DNA of 64,000 nt from Anatilimnocola aggregata (GCF_007747655.1 NZ_CP036274.1:5580001-5644000), one strand, 5' to 3'; counted from the stretch's first letter, positions 18,432 to 27,539 are shown. Notes: a model not told the origin generated them from the sequence alone. Program-made: numbers and translations.

Positions 18432-18669
18432 ATCGATTCCTCAAAATTTGAGATTGTCAGCCGAACTTGTCTTCAGGCTGCATCGTTGCAGCCTTACTCG
18501 CAGAGAGCCGATCTGCGTAAACCCAATTTTAGCAATTTCCTACTTTTGTTTCGACGGGATATCCCACACGATAGGCCGTTTCAGCCTATCGCTCAGCAGT
18601 CCACTACGAGCCGACCATTAGGCTCATACGTAGGCCTGCGACTCGTGGAATGCACCGGGTCAGAAATGC

Positions 18670-19329
18670 TCAACCGTTCTCCAGCAACCATTGGACGGCG
18701 GCCCGAGATAGCTCGGCGGCAGTGTTGACGGCGAGTTTGCGTTTGATGTTTTCACGGTGCGTGTCGATTGTGTGCGTGCTGAGGAACAGCCGGTTAGCTA
18801 TCGCGCTGGTGGTCAGGCCTTCGCCGATCATACGGAAGATTTCGAGTTCGCGGTCGGTGAGGTGTTCGATGGGCGTTTTGGTCACGTCGGACGCGCCCAA
18901 CGCTTGGTTGATGAGCCGACGACTGATCTCCGGGCTGAGGAAGCGTTCACCGGCGAGTACGGTGCGGATGGCTTCAATCATCTTTTCATTGGATTCTTGT
19001 TTATTGAGATATCCCAGTGCGCCAGCTCGGAAGGCGCGCTCGGCGTAAAGTGACTCCTGAAAGCCTGAGACGACCAGCATTTTGACGGCGGGATCGAGCG
19101 ACCTGATGCGTTTAATCAGCTCGATGCCGTGGCCGCTCTTCAGAGAGATATCCACCAAGACTAGGTCGGGGCCGGTTTGCTTTACAAATGCGAGTGCCTG
19201 ATCTTCGGAGTCCGCTTCGCCGCACACCTCCAGATCTGAATGGAGGGAAATGCGCAACGACAGCCCATCTCGGACGGAAGGGTGGTCATCGACGATTAAG
19301 ATTCTGGCAGGCGAAAGGCGTTTAGTCAC
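18670..19329 (-). CDS. NarL/FixJ-family response regulator
   Basis: A 219-residue two-domain regulator. The receiver reads R-I-L-I-V-D-D-H-P-S with the phospho-acceptor Asp in D-L-V-L-V-D-I-S-L, then K-M-L-V-V-S-G-F and L-N-K-Q-E-S (Lys conserved). The C-terminal LuxR helix-turn-helix is L-T-D-R-E-L-E-I-F-R-M-I-G-E-G-L-T-T-S-A-I-A-N. I chose the GTG at 19329 because it overlaps the TGA of the upstream histidine kinase (GTGA at 19326-19329) and puts the receiver near the N-terminus. A longer ATG start at 19359 adds ten residues. The kinase is its probable partner. Several LuxR regulators of this type control responses to oxygen, nitrate or redox. Confidence 0.92.
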   Translation of the reverse strand: MTKRLSPARILIVDDHPSVRDGLSLRISLHSDLEVCGEADSEDQALAFVKQTGPDLVLVDISLKSGHGIELIKRIRSLDPAVKMLVVSGFQESLYAERAFRAGALGYLNKQESNEKMIEAIRTVLAGERFLSPEISRRLINQALGASDVTKTPIEHLTDRELEIFRMIGEGLTTSAIANRLFLSTHTIDTHRENIKRKLAVNTAAELSRAAVQWLLENG

Positions 19330-21251
19330 TGAATCACCCTGGGGAAAAGCGAAACACATCTTACCAGCGTTCCCCCTGACTCGCGGCGTTCGATATGCAA
19401 CGTGCCGCCAATCATTCCAGCGCGGTATTGCATGGTTCGCAGTCCCATGCCTCGGTCTTTGCGAACGGTGGCGACGCGGCTGTCAACGGCGTCGATGCCA
19501 ACGCCGTTGTCACTAACTTCCAAGACAATCTGGTCGTCGTTTTGCCGCAGCGAAATGCAAATCTCGTCAGCCTGGCTGTGACGGAGGGCATTGTTCACCG
19601 CTTCCTGGGCGATGCGGTACAAGTGTGTCGCCGTCGTATTGTTCGCGGCCATAACCGGCAGAGGACACTCGAAACGGCAACTGACAGTTGGCGGTGTATT
19701 GGTCGATGCAGCAAGCTCATCCAGTGCCGAGCGCAACGCCTCCGCGTCGATCTGCACGGGCATGATGCCATGGGAGAGCTGATGAATGTCGCGATTTGTC
19801 TCGGAGAGTTTCCGATTGAGCTTGTTGGCGATGTCGCAAATCCGGACGAAGCCGGCTTCATCGAGTTGCCGCACTACATGGCCTTCAGTTTCCTTCGCCG
19901 GCACGGCTGCAATGAGCTTCAGTAGCGATCCGGCAATTAATGAAAGAGCGGTGAGTTCCTGTCCCGTTCCGTCGTGCAGTTCTCGGCCGATGCGGCGTTG
20001 TTCCTCGGCGGCACTTTCCAGAACATGTGCCTGCAATTCCTTGCGTTCCGAGATGTCGCGGATGATCCCGGTGAAGTATCCCGAGTGGTCGACTTGGGTT
20101 ACCGACAGGTCGATCGGAAACGTCGAGCCATCTTTGCGACGTGCGACGAGTTCGCGAGGAATGTTGAGAATTCTCGCCTCACCCGTTTCGAGATAATGCC
20201 GGAGATAGCCGTCGTGCTCCTCTCGGAACGGAGATGGCATCAATATCTTAACGTTCTGACCGATCATCTCGACATTCGAGTAGCCGAACATCTTCTCGGC
20301 AGCCCGGTTGGCGGTCTCGATCCGGCCCTGGCTGTCTATCGTAATGATCGCGTCAAACGCGGAATTCCAGATGGCTTCGAGATGTTCGTGCTTCTCACGC
20401 AAAGCCTGCGTGCGGTGCGATACGACTTCTTCCAGCTCTGCATTACGGCGTTGCATCCGCGTCGTGGCCAGTTTGGAGACTGTATCGTCGAAAACATATC
20501 CCTTGATTCGCAGGAGTTCGCCCTGAGCGTTGAACGTTCCCAGTACGGTTTCGATGACATGGCGGATCGTTCCGTCACTGTGTCGGCTGGTCCTTTCGTA
20601 TCGCTCTAAGGCTTTATTGTCCAAGAGGAGTTGGATAAAGCGTGGCCACGACAGGGGGGCGACATAGAGGTTCGCCAGGCTGCTCCCAACAGCTTCTTCC
20701 CGACTGTTAAAGCCGAAAATCTCCACGAAGGCCTGGTTGCAAAGCAAAATCGTTCCATCCGGCGCGGCGAGATAATCTCCTGTGAAGTCATCCTCGAATA
20801 ACAGCCTAAAACGCTCTTCGCTCTCCCGAAGTGATTCAGCAGCCTGTTTGCCTGAGGTGATGTCGCGGAGAAGGCTGTCGTAGGCAATCACCTGGCCTTG
20901 AGCATCCCGGTAAGGAACGACCGTTTTCAGGATCCAGCGGAGTTGGCCGTCCTTTCGCCGGATGCGGTATTCGACCGCAGACGCCTGTTGATCCGAAAGA
21001 ACTTGCGCCGTTTGCCGCTCGACGACGGAACGGTCATCCTCCAAAACAATTTCAAACCACAGTAAGGGATTGGCGATATATTCTTCCGGCTTGTATCCGG
21101 TGATGGCCTCGCAGTTCGGTCCGTGGATCTTCTCCACGACCCGCCCACCCTCGATCCGAACGTGGTACTGGTAATCGGCTACCGCAGCACGCAGGCAGCG
21201 GTAGCGACACTCCGCTTCGGCAGGTTCTTGTTTCGGTGGTTGTTTTTCCAT
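19326..21251 (-). CDS. Multi-PAS sensor histidine kinase (HisKA_3 type)
   Basis: A 641-residue cytoplasmic kinase without transmembrane segments. Three PAS domains can be read: about residues 20-130 (ends in a PAC strand, V-A/I-A-Y-D-S-L-L-R-D-I-T), 145-260 (L-L-C-N-Q-A-F-V-E-I-F-G-F) and 295-405 (I-D-S-Q-G-R-I-E-T-A-N-R-A-A-E-K-M-F-G-Y, with D-H-S-G-Y-F-T-G-I-I-R-D-I-S-E-R). The HisKA_3 phospho-acceptor box is E-E-Q-R-R-I-G-R-E-L-H-D-G-T-G-Q. The ATPase end has A-L-R-H-S-Q-A and V-S-D-N-G-V-G-I-D. The third PAS resembles FixL-type PAS domains, so heme, redox or gas sensing is possible but unproven. Its TGA overlaps the regulator's GTG. Confidence 0.92.
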   Translation of the reverse strand: MEKQPPKQEPAEAECRYRCLRAAVADYQYHVRIEGGRVVEKIHGPNCEAITGYKPEEYIANPLLWFEIVLEDDRSVVERQTAQVLSDQQASAVEYRIRRKDGQLRWILKTVVPYRDAQGQVIAYDSLLRDITSGKQAAESLRESEERFRLLFEDDFTGDYLAAPDGTILLCNQAFVEIFGFNSREEAVGSSLANLYVAPLSWPRFIQLLLDNKALERYERTSRHSDGTIRHVIETVLGTFNAQGELLRIKGYVFDDTVSKLATTRMQRRNAELEEVVSHRTQALREKHEHLEAIWNSAFDAIITIDSQGRIETANRAAEKMFGYSNVEMIGQNVKILMPSPFREEHDGYLRHYLETGEARILNIPRELVARRKDGSTFPIDLSVTQVDHSGYFTGIIRDISERKELQAHVLESAAEEQRRIGRELHDGTGQELTALSLIAGSLLKLIAAVPAKETEGHVVRQLDEAGFVRICDIANKLNRKLSETNRDIHQLSHGIMPVQIDAEALRSALDELAASTNTPPTVSCRFECPLPVMAANNTTATHLYRIAQEAVNNALRHSQADEICISLRQNDDQIVLEVSDNGVGIDAVDSRVATVRKDRGMGLRTMQYRAGMIGGTLHIERRESGGTLVRCVSLFPRVIQ

Positions 21252-21351
21252 TACGTCCCGACGTCCACACTGGTCACATTGCGGCTAATCGCTTTGCTCT
21301 GGCAGCTAACGCTTGCCCACTACCATTCTAGCGATGCCTTCGCCTACAGGC

Positions 21352-21368
21352 ATGGCGGAATCCGCCAT
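21352..21368. promoter_or_regulatory. Perfect 17-bp palindrome, possible operator
   Basis: ATGGCGGA, one central base, then TCCGCCAT. It lies in the divergent gap between the histidine kinase gene (-) and the lone receiver gene (+), 152 bases before the latter. It could be an operator for a dimeric regulator or a small hairpin. Confidence 0.4.
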
Positions 21369-21520
21369 ACGCGAATGGCTTGCGCTTCGATTTCTGGCGG
21401 CCGGCTTGCGCCGGATAATCCTGACCGCTGGCTTGGTCAAATCAGGTGCCGCCCGCATAGAAATGGCTGAACGACCGTACGGAACGCGGCCGAAAAGCCG
21501 TTACGAAAAAGGAGCGTGGT

Positions 21521-21940
21521 ATGAGAGTGTTAATTGCTGACGGTGACGAGGTGTTTCTGGAAGTCGCCCAGCACTACTTGTCGGATAGCGGGCACGAAGT
21601 GAACATCGCCACGAACGGGCTTGATACTGTCGCCGACTTGCGACGCGAACTGCCCGATGTCGTCGTGCTCGATCGAGAACTGCTCTGGGGGGGCAGTGAC
21701 GGTGTCCGGGCTCTCATGCAACAAGTTCCCAGGTGGTCGGAAATTCCTTTGATACTGACTTCGACTGACGTCCTTCCGGAAGTATCTGGCTCCGTCGCAG
21801 GCCCGCCGGTCGCAGCGAGACTTCGAAAGCCGTATCGCCTTAAAGACTTACTGGTCCATTTGCATGAGTGCAGTCTGATTGGCACACCAAGTCCGTTGTC
21901 AGTCGCTGTCCAAAGAGGATGCCATAATGGTACGCGATGA
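21521..21940 (+). CDS. Single-domain response regulator (receiver only)
   Basis: A 139-residue receiver beginning M-R-V-L-I-A-D-G-D-E-V-F-L. The acidic pocket (D7, D9), the likely phospho-acceptor in V-V-V-L-D-R-E-L-L and the conserved Lys in L-R-K-P-Y-R-L-K-D-L-L are visible. There is no output domain, so it may relay phosphate or act on a protein partner. The ribosome binding site AAGGAG lies 7 bases upstream of the ATG. It is divergent from the PAS kinase and upstream of the P-type ATPase. Its likely partner is the adjacent kinase (inference). Confidence 0.85.
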   Translation: MRVLIADGDEVFLEVAQHYLSDSGHEVNIATNGLDTVADLRRELPDVVVLDRELLWGGSDGVRALMQQVPRWSEIPLILTSTDVLPEVSGSVAGPPVAARLRKPYRLKDLLVHLHECSLIGTPSPLSVAVQRGCHNGTR

Positions 21941-22112
21941 TCGCCCCGATGTTCCCACAGACTCCCAGCCGGTCCGCGCGACGTGCCCACTTCGGCAGGT
22001 GCCCGTCCAAATTGGGGCACAGCAGATCTGTCAGATCTGCGCCCGTCCAGTGTGCGGGCTCGCACACGCGTGCGGTTTGGCGAGCACAGTTCATGAAAGC
22101 ACATCCTTTTGA
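21927..22112 (+). CDS. Possible small Cys-rich protein after the receiver gene
   Basis: A 61-residue frame starting at an ATG with AGAGGA 7 bases upstream, overlapping the end of the receiver gene by 14 bases. It contains C-P-L-R-Q-V, I-C-Q-I-C-A-R-P-V-C-G and H-A-C-G, which could make a small zinc site. A second Cys/His-rich frame follows at 22093-22206 (M-K-A-H-P-F-E-T-H-C-S-R-C-F). I recognise no family for either. Rule-of-thumb support is only the ribosome binding site and the spacing. The rest of the gap to 22303 shows nothing beyond an AGGAGGG box for the ATPase. Confidence 0.25.
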   Translation: MVRDDRPDVPTDSQPVRATCPLRQVPVQIGAQQICQICARPVCGLAHACGLASTVHESTSF

Positions 22113-22303
22113 AACGCACTGTTCCCGGTGTTTTCGGCGCACCAGTTGGTGGCATTCACTTTGCTTACTCCACGTGCGATTGGCGCATCTCTCGCAGCGG
22201 TGTTAGTACGCCCAAATAGGCAAGCCCGTGTGATTGTCGTGGAGCCTTCGCTCCCATAAGTCGCAGACGACTGAATACAAAAACCAGGAGGGAAGGCTAC
22301 GCA

Positions 22304-25078
22304 GTGGACGTACTCATCGGAGAGAATTTGCATCAGCTTCCCGCGGACGAAGTCCTGCAGCTATTGGGAACGGACGCCGAAAAGGGGCTCGACATACTAG
22401 AGCTTCAGACGCGTCAGGCCCGCTTCGGGCCCAACCTGATTCCCGCCGCGAGAGGTCTCGGACCGTGGATGCGGTTCTTGCTGCAATTCCACACACCTTT
22501 GGTGTACATCCTGCTCGCGGCGGCGGCTATCACGGCATTTTTGCATGAGTGGGTCGATTCGGGAGTAATCTTTGCCGTCGTCCTCGTGAACGCTGTCATT
22601 GGTTTTCTACAGGAGTCCAGCGCCGCGAAAGCGCTGGCGGCGCTGACCCAGACGACGTTGACGGAAGCCAGCGTCTTGCGGGCTGGTGAGATGCGGCGAA
22701 TCTCCTCCACCGAGTTAGTGCCCGGTGACATCGTCTTTTTGCAGTCCGGCGACAAGGTGCCCGCGGACCTGCGACTATTCCACTGCCGCGACCTGCAAGT
22801 CGATGAATCGGCTCTGACCGGTGAATCTGTCCCTGTGAACAAACAAGTGGACGTAATGGCTGCTAATGCTTCGCTCGAGGAACGCCGCAATCTCGCCTAT
22901 ACATCCACTCTCGTGACCTACGGGCAGGCGCGGGGAGTGGTCTTCGCAACGGGCGCGAGTACAGAGGTGGGACACATCTCGAAGTTGATTTCCACTGCCG
23001 ACGTTCTAGAGACGCCGCTGACTCTCAAGATTGCGAAGTTCAGCCGTCTGCTTTTGGTAGTGATATTGGGACTGGCATGCGTGACGTTTCTAGTGGGTTG
23101 TTTACGCGGGCAACCGGCGTTCGAGATGTTCATGGCGGCAGTGGCGCTGGCGGTCGGAGCGATTCCAGAGGGGCTGCCGGCGGCAGTCACGATCACGTTG
23201 TCGATTGGTGTCGCGCGGATGGCTCGTCGGAGAGCCATTATTCGTAAGTTGCCCGCCGTCGAGACGCTGGGAAGCACCACGATCGTTTGTTCGGACAAGA
23301 CTGGCACGCTCACGGTTAATCAAATGACCGTGAGCGAAATCCTGGCGGGAGATTCGCGGTATGAAGTCTCCGGCACCGGCTATGGTCCCCTTGGCGAGAT
23401 TAAGAACTTGAGCGAGCCAGGCGTCGCCTTGGCCGACAACTTCGCCGCACGGGAATGCTTACTGGCGGGCCTATTGTGCAACGATTCAGCGCTGGCCGAG
23501 AAGGCGGGGCGCTGGGAAGTTCAGGGTGATCCCACGGAAGGCGCATTGATTGCTTCGGCAGCCAAGGGCGGCCTGAACCAAAAGGAATCGTCTGCACATT
23601 TTCCGCGGATCGACGTGATCCCATTCGAAAGTCAGCATCAGTACATGGCGTCGCTCCATGAGGGAAAGTCCCCAGTGGGGCGAAAGCTGTATGTCAAAGG
23701 TGCAGCGGAGGTGGTTCTGTCGAAGTCCGTGGCGATGCTCGATGCGAGTGGTCGCAAGGTTCCGCTGGACTCTGCCGCAGTGCATCGGCAGCTTGAAAGC
23801 CTGGCCGTGAAAGGGCTGCGGGTGTTGGTATTGGCCTCTGCCGAGTTGCCCGGCGATGTGACGTCCGTCACCCATGCCGACGTGAACCAGCTAACGTTCT
23901 TGGGGCTGCAGGGGATGATCGACCCGCCGCGGCCAGAAGCGATCAGCGCGGTGCGGGCCTGCCAGTCAGCCGGAATTCACGTCAAGATGATCACGGGCGA
24001 CCACGCGCTGACCGCCCAGGCCATTGCCCGACAGATTGGACTGAATGGCGGGGGGGGCACAGCTAGGCCCGAAGGCCCGCTGGTACTGACCGGCCGCGAA
24101 CTGGCGGAACGATCGGATGCCCAACTGATCGACATTGCGGCTCAGGTGGCGGTATTTGCGCGCGTGACTCCCGAACAAAAACTGCGGCTAGTCCGCGCTC
24201 TCCAGGCGGGTGGCCATATCGCGGCAATGACTGGGGACGGCGTGAATGATGCCCCGGCACTTAAACAGGCCGACATCGGTGTGGCGATGGGGGTCAGTGG
24301 CACCGAAGTCGCCAAGGAAGCGGCCGACATGGTCCTGACCGACGATAACTTTGCGACCATTGAGGCGGCTGTCGAGGAAGGACGCGGAGTATTCGACAAT
24401 CTGACCAAGTTCATCGTTTGGACGCTGCCTACAAACATGGGCGAAGGCTTGGTGATCCTGGCCGCGATCTTCGCCGGCACCACCCTGCCGATCCTGCCAG
24501 TGCAGATTCTGTGGATCAATATGTCCACGGGGTTATTCCTGGGATTGATGCTGGCCTTCGAACCAAAGGAACCCGACATCATGACGCGGCCTCCGCGCGA
24601 TCCCAAGACGCCAATCCTAACTGGCGTTCTGATCGGTCGCATCTTGCTCGTTTCGCTGGTCATACTCGTGGGAGCGTTTGGATCGTTTGAGTGGGCGCTG
24701 GGCAAAGGGAGCGGCGACGCACACGCCCGAACCGTGGCGGTGAACGTGATCGTCATGGTGGAGCTGTTTTATCTGTTCAATTGCCGGTCGCTGACGAAAT
24801 CGATGTTTCAACTGGGGGTGTTCTCGAATCTCTGGATCTGGGTCGGCGTGGGGAGCATGGTGGCGTTGCAGTTACTGTTCACCTACGCCCCTTTCATGAA
24901 CTGGTTCTTCCATAGCGCACCTATTGGTTGGGACGCTTGGTGGCGAATTCTGCTGACCGCCGTGGTGGCCCATTTGATTGTGGGGATGGAGAAGTGGATT
25001 CGGCGGAAATGGACAGATCGGGCGTCTGTTGGCGTAATTGTGTTTACAGAAAATAAAGCCAGGGGACTAGAACGATGA
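22304..25078 (+). CDS. Cation-transporting P-type ATPase (P2 type)
   Basis: A 924-residue pump. The N-terminal cation-ATPase domain is followed by the actuator motif TGES (172-175), transmembrane helix 4 with PEGL (288-291), the phosphorylation site DKTGT at D331, a nucleotide-binding domain with K-G-A-A-E-V and the hinge GDGVND (644-649). Helices 5-10 end the protein. Helix 5 has N-M-G-E-G-L but helix 6 reads L-W-I-N-M-S-T-G-L, lacking the Asp that follows Thr in SERCA-type Ca2+ pumps, so ion choice is uncertain (Na+, K+, H+ or Ca2+). The start is GTG with an AGGAGGG box 8-9 bases upstream. Its TGA overlaps the ATG of the heme protein gene (ATGA, 25075-25078). Confidence 0.93.
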   Translation: MDVLIGENLHQLPADEVLQLLGTDAEKGLDILELQTRQARFGPNLIPAARGLGPWMRFLLQFHTPLVYILLAAAAITAFLHEWVDSGVIFAVVLVNAVIGFLQESSAAKALAALTQTTLTEASVLRAGEMRRISSTELVPGDIVFLQSGDKVPADLRLFHCRDLQVDESALTGESVPVNKQVDVMAANASLEERRNLAYTSTLVTYGQARGVVFATGASTEVGHISKLISTADVLETPLTLKIAKFSRLLLVVILGLACVTFLVGCLRGQPAFEMFMAAVALAVGAIPEGLPAAVTITLSIGVARMARRRAIIRKLPAVETLGSTTIVCSDKTGTLTVNQMTVSEILAGDSRYEVSGTGYGPLGEIKNLSEPGVALADNFAARECLLAGLLCNDSALAEKAGRWEVQGDPTEGALIASAAKGGLNQKESSAHFPRIDVIPFESQHQYMASLHEGKSPVGRKLYVKGAAEVVLSKSVAMLDASGRKVPLDSAAVHRQLESLAVKGLRVLVLASAELPGDVTSVTHADVNQLTFLGLQGMIDPPRPEAISAVRACQSAGIHVKMITGDHALTAQAIARQIGLNGGGGTARPEGPLVLTGRELAERSDAQLIDIAAQVAVFARVTPEQKLRLVRALQAGGHIAAMTGDGVNDAPALKQADIGVAMGVSGTEVAKEAADMVLTDDNFATIEAAVEEGRGVFDNLTKFIVWTLPTNMGEGLVILAAIFAGTTLPILPVQILWINMSTGLFLGLMLAFEPKEPDIMTRPPRDPKTPILTGVLIGRILLVSLVILVGAFGSFEWALGKGSGDAHARTVAVNVIVMVELFYLFNCRSLTKSMFQLGVFSNLWIWVGVGSMVALQLLFTYAPFMNWFFHSAPIGWDAWWRILLTAVVAHLIVGMEKWIRRKWTDRASVGVIVFTENKARGLER

Positions 25079-25512
25079 TTTCCCAAGGCAATGTCCGACT
25101 ACTTGCCGCTGTATCAGGTGCATTGCTGGCGATTGTGGCAATTCTCTCGTCGGTTTTCTGGTTATGGCGAACCGTCGCCGAGATTGACCGAAAGCCGCCC
25201 CAAGGCGGACTAAAGGAACAGTTGATGCATCGCAAAACGAGCGCAATGCAAGACATTCTGGATGGAATGATCCGGGGCGACTTACGTCGCGTGGAAACGG
25301 CTGCGGATCAGATGACGGCCTATGGTAACACAATCAAAGGGTACCTTTCGACTGCCGAATATCAAAAGCACGGTGAGAGTTTCCGCGGGGCGGTGGATGA
25401 CTTGAGAACCGCAGCCCGCGAGAAGGATATGGACACAGCCAAAGAGGCCGCTCTTCGTTTGGAGAGAAGTTGCCTTGAATGCCACGTTCTGATGAATCAG
25501 CGAGTTCAATGA
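25075..25512 (+). CDS. Membrane-anchored cytochrome c'-like monoheme protein
   Basis: A 145-residue protein with one N-terminal transmembrane helix (about residues 9-31, L-L-A-A-V-S-G-A-L-L-A-I-V). A helical periplasmic domain follows and ends with C-L-E-C-H close to the C-terminus. One CxxCH near the end of a four-helix domain is the layout of cytochrome c'/c556 proteins, which carry a heme that can bind NO or CO. The start overlaps the stop of the P-type ATPase, so they are translated together. This suggests heme-based sensing or redox control of the pump, or simple co-regulation; the sequence cannot decide. Confidence 0.75.
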   Translation: MISQGNVRLLAAVSGALLAIVAILSSVFWLWRTVAEIDRKPPQGGLKEQLMHRKTSAMQDILDGMIRGDLRRVETAADQMTAYGNTIKGYLSTAEYQKHGESFRGAVDDLRTAAREKDMDTAKEAALRLERSCLECHVLMNQRVQ

Positions 25513-25616
25513 TCTCGATTAACAAATCACTGCCTGCAGCGAGCGGACGATGCTGGTTTTCAAGCACGGCGACTCACTTAAAGATATCAGCGTCTTAGGC
25601 TGCCAGCTAACAGTTG

Positions 25617-25635
25617 GTAAGCCCTGAAGGCTTAC
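25617..25635. promoter_or_regulatory. Stem-loop 17 bases upstream of a USP gene
   Basis: GTAAGCC, 5-base loop CTGAA, GGCTTAC. It ends 17 bases before the ATG at 25653 and next to the AAGGGG ribosome binding box, so it could affect translation or mark the mRNA 5' end. It also lies after the cytochrome gene, but without a T run it is a poor terminator. Confidence 0.35.
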
Positions 25636-25652
25636 GAGCAAGGGGTTTGGAC

Positions 25653-26459
25653 ATGATTAAGCGCATTTTGGTGGGACTGGCGGGTACGACATACACGCCC
25701 GTAGCGATTCAACGGGGGGTCACACTCGCGCAATCCTATGACGCTGAAGTGACCGGAGTCGCCATTCTTGACAGCAGTCGCCTTCGATGTGAGCCCAATC
25801 GTGAGGCGATTCGCGCGGAGCGGATGGAGATTGCTCTTTCACAAATTCAACGGTCAATCGTCGATTTCGAGACAGCCTGCCAGAGAGCCAGTATTAAACA
25901 TCGCGTGGTCGAGGAATCGGGCGATGCGTTCACGGCGCTTATCGATCGGGCAAGGTATAGCGACTTGATGGTGTTCGGACTGCGTAGCGTCTTTAAATAC
26001 GACTTTCTGGCGGATGATCCTGAATCACTTTTGATTCGGTTGGTAAGTGCGGGCGTCCGTCCGCTAATTGCTGTATCGGAGAAGTACCGCCGCATTTCTC
26101 GCGTGATCATCGCCTTCAACGGCACAATGGAATCCGCCAAAGCCATGAAACGGTTCGTCCAGATGCGGCTCTGGCCGGGGGCCGAACTGAAGATTGTGAC
26201 ATTTCACCCGTCGGAACCTAAAGCCAACGAACTGCTGCGAGACGCCGAGGACTATTGCCGAGCGCACGGCTATAGCGTGTGCCACCAGTCCAATCCGGGC
26301 GATCCGAAGGTGTTGCTACTGGCCGCGGCGACTTTGTGGCAAGCCGACATGATTGTGATGGGCAACAGTGCTCGAAGCGTGCTTACCCGGAGAGTCCTGG
26401 GCGACACGCTGCTCGAAACGCTGCGCAATACAACCATTCCGCTATTTCTGGCGCAATAG
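25653..26459 (+). CDS. Universal stress protein (USP), single-gene tandem domain
   Basis: A 268-residue USP. It starts M-I-K-R-I-L-V-G-L-A-G-T-T-Y-T and contains a second domain beginning near residue 148 (S-R-V-I-I-A-F-N-G-T-M-E-S-A-K-A-M-K-R). The end has V-M-G-N-S-A-R-S-V-L-T-R-R-V-L-G-D-T-L, a version of the USP ATP-binding loop. USPs help cells survive starvation, low oxygen and damage. I took the ATG at 25653, after AAGGGG, instead of the frame start at 25614. It is a close paralogue of the gene at 35564 (shared segment S-A-K-A-M-K-R-F-V-Q-M-R-L-W-P). It precedes a second USP by 64 bases. Confidence 0.9.
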   Translation: MIKRILVGLAGTTYTPVAIQRGVTLAQSYDAEVTGVAILDSSRLRCEPNREAIRAERMEIALSQIQRSIVDFETACQRASIKHRVVEESGDAFTALIDRARYSDLMVFGLRSVFKYDFLADDPESLLIRLVSAGVRPLIAVSEKYRRISRVIIAFNGTMESAKAMKRFVQMRLWPGAELKIVTFHPSEPKANELLRDAEDYCRAHGYSVCHQSNPGDPKVLLLAAATLWQADMIVMGNSARSVLTRRVLGDTLLETLRNTTIPLFLAQ

Positions 26460-26523
26460 CTTTGAGCACGACTATACCCCACTTCGCGATTTATACCCGC
26501 CGTCATCACTAGATTGACCACTC

Positions 26524-27459
26524 ATGAAACGCTTCAAGAACATCTCGCTCATTTATGAATGCGACGATTCCACGTTACAGCGGGCCGCGTTGTTAGCTAA
26601 GGAGAACCGCGCCAGGCTGACGATCGTGCACGCGATCAAGGAAACCAATAATTCATGGGGCAGTCTGCTGATCGGGCAAAAGTCGATCAATATGCAGTCG
26701 CAGTTCCAGGAGGAGCAACAGGCTCGCTTAAAGGAGTTCGTGAGGTCGGTGAAGTCGCTCGGCGTGCGCCCCTCGACACGCGTCATGATTGGCGAACCGT
26801 TCCTGGAGATCATTCGAGATGTCATTCAGAATCGGCGCGATCTCGTCATTATGACCGCCGAGGGAAAAGGCGGCATCCGACAACGACTCTTTGGAAGCAC
26901 ATCGAAATGGCTCATGCGGAAATGTCCCTCTCCGGTACTGGTGCTCAAGCCTTCTCGAAAAAAGCAGTTTAGGCGGATTCTGGCGGCCATCGATCCAGAG
27001 GTTACGGGAGACGCCCATGACACGCTCAACGAACTCATCCTGCAACTGGCCACATCGCTTGCGATCCGGGAAAACGCCCAGCTCCACATTGTCCATGCTT
27101 GGTCCCTCCTGGGCGAATCGCAAATGCGACGAATGACTGGCATTCCCGACGTCGATATCGACCGCGCGCTTCGCGACGAGGCAAACCGGCGAAGAAAGCT
27201 GATTGAGAAGCTGCTCTTGAAACACTCGGTGGAACACTATCTCCTTCATTTGATCAAAGGTGATGCCGCGACGGTTATTCCCCAATTGGTGGCCAAGTTA
27301 GGCATCGACTTACTCACGATCGGCACCGTGTGTCGTATCGGAATTCCGGGGTTCATCATCGGCAATACAGCGGAACGAGTGTTGGATGCCGTCGATTGCT
27401 CGGTGTTGACGGTCAAGCCTGAAGGCTTCGTATCGCCTGTTGCGCCGGAAGTCTCGTGA
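26524..27459 (+). CDS. Universal stress protein with two USP domains
   Basis: A 311-residue protein with two USP domains (about 1-145 and 155-303). The first contains M-T-A-E-G-K-G-G-I-R-Q-R-L-F-G-S-T-S-K-W-L and ends in C-P-S-P-V-L-V-L-K-P. The second contains I-G-T-V-C-R-I-G-I-P-G-F-I-I-G-N-T-A-E-R-V-L and ends C-S-V-L-T-V-K-P-E-G-F. Both are the usual phosphate-binding loop and terminal strand. It is paralogous to the USP at 36452 (same V-K-P-x-x-F-V-S-P ending), so the USP pair here is duplicated 10 kb away. It is probably co-transcribed with the preceding USP. Confidence 0.92.
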   Translation: MKRFKNISLIYECDDSTLQRAALLAKENRARLTIVHAIKETNNSWGSLLIGQKSINMQSQFQEEQQARLKEFVRSVKSLGVRPSTRVMIGEPFLEIIRDVIQNRRDLVIMTAEGKGGIRQRLFGSTSKWLMRKCPSPVLVLKPSRKKQFRRILAAIDPEVTGDAHDTLNELILQLATSLAIRENAQLHIVHAWSLLGESQMRRMTGIPDVDIDRALRDEANRRRKLIEKLLLKHSVEHYLLHLIKGDAATVIPQLVAKLGIDLLTIGTVCRIGIPGFIIGNTAERVLDAVDCSVLTVKPEGFVSPVAPEVS

Positions 27460-27539
27460 CTTGGAATACGACTGTAAGTGCAATTACACGGATCTTCGAA
27501 TGCTGTTGGTTTGTTTCAATTACTCACAAAGAGAAAACC

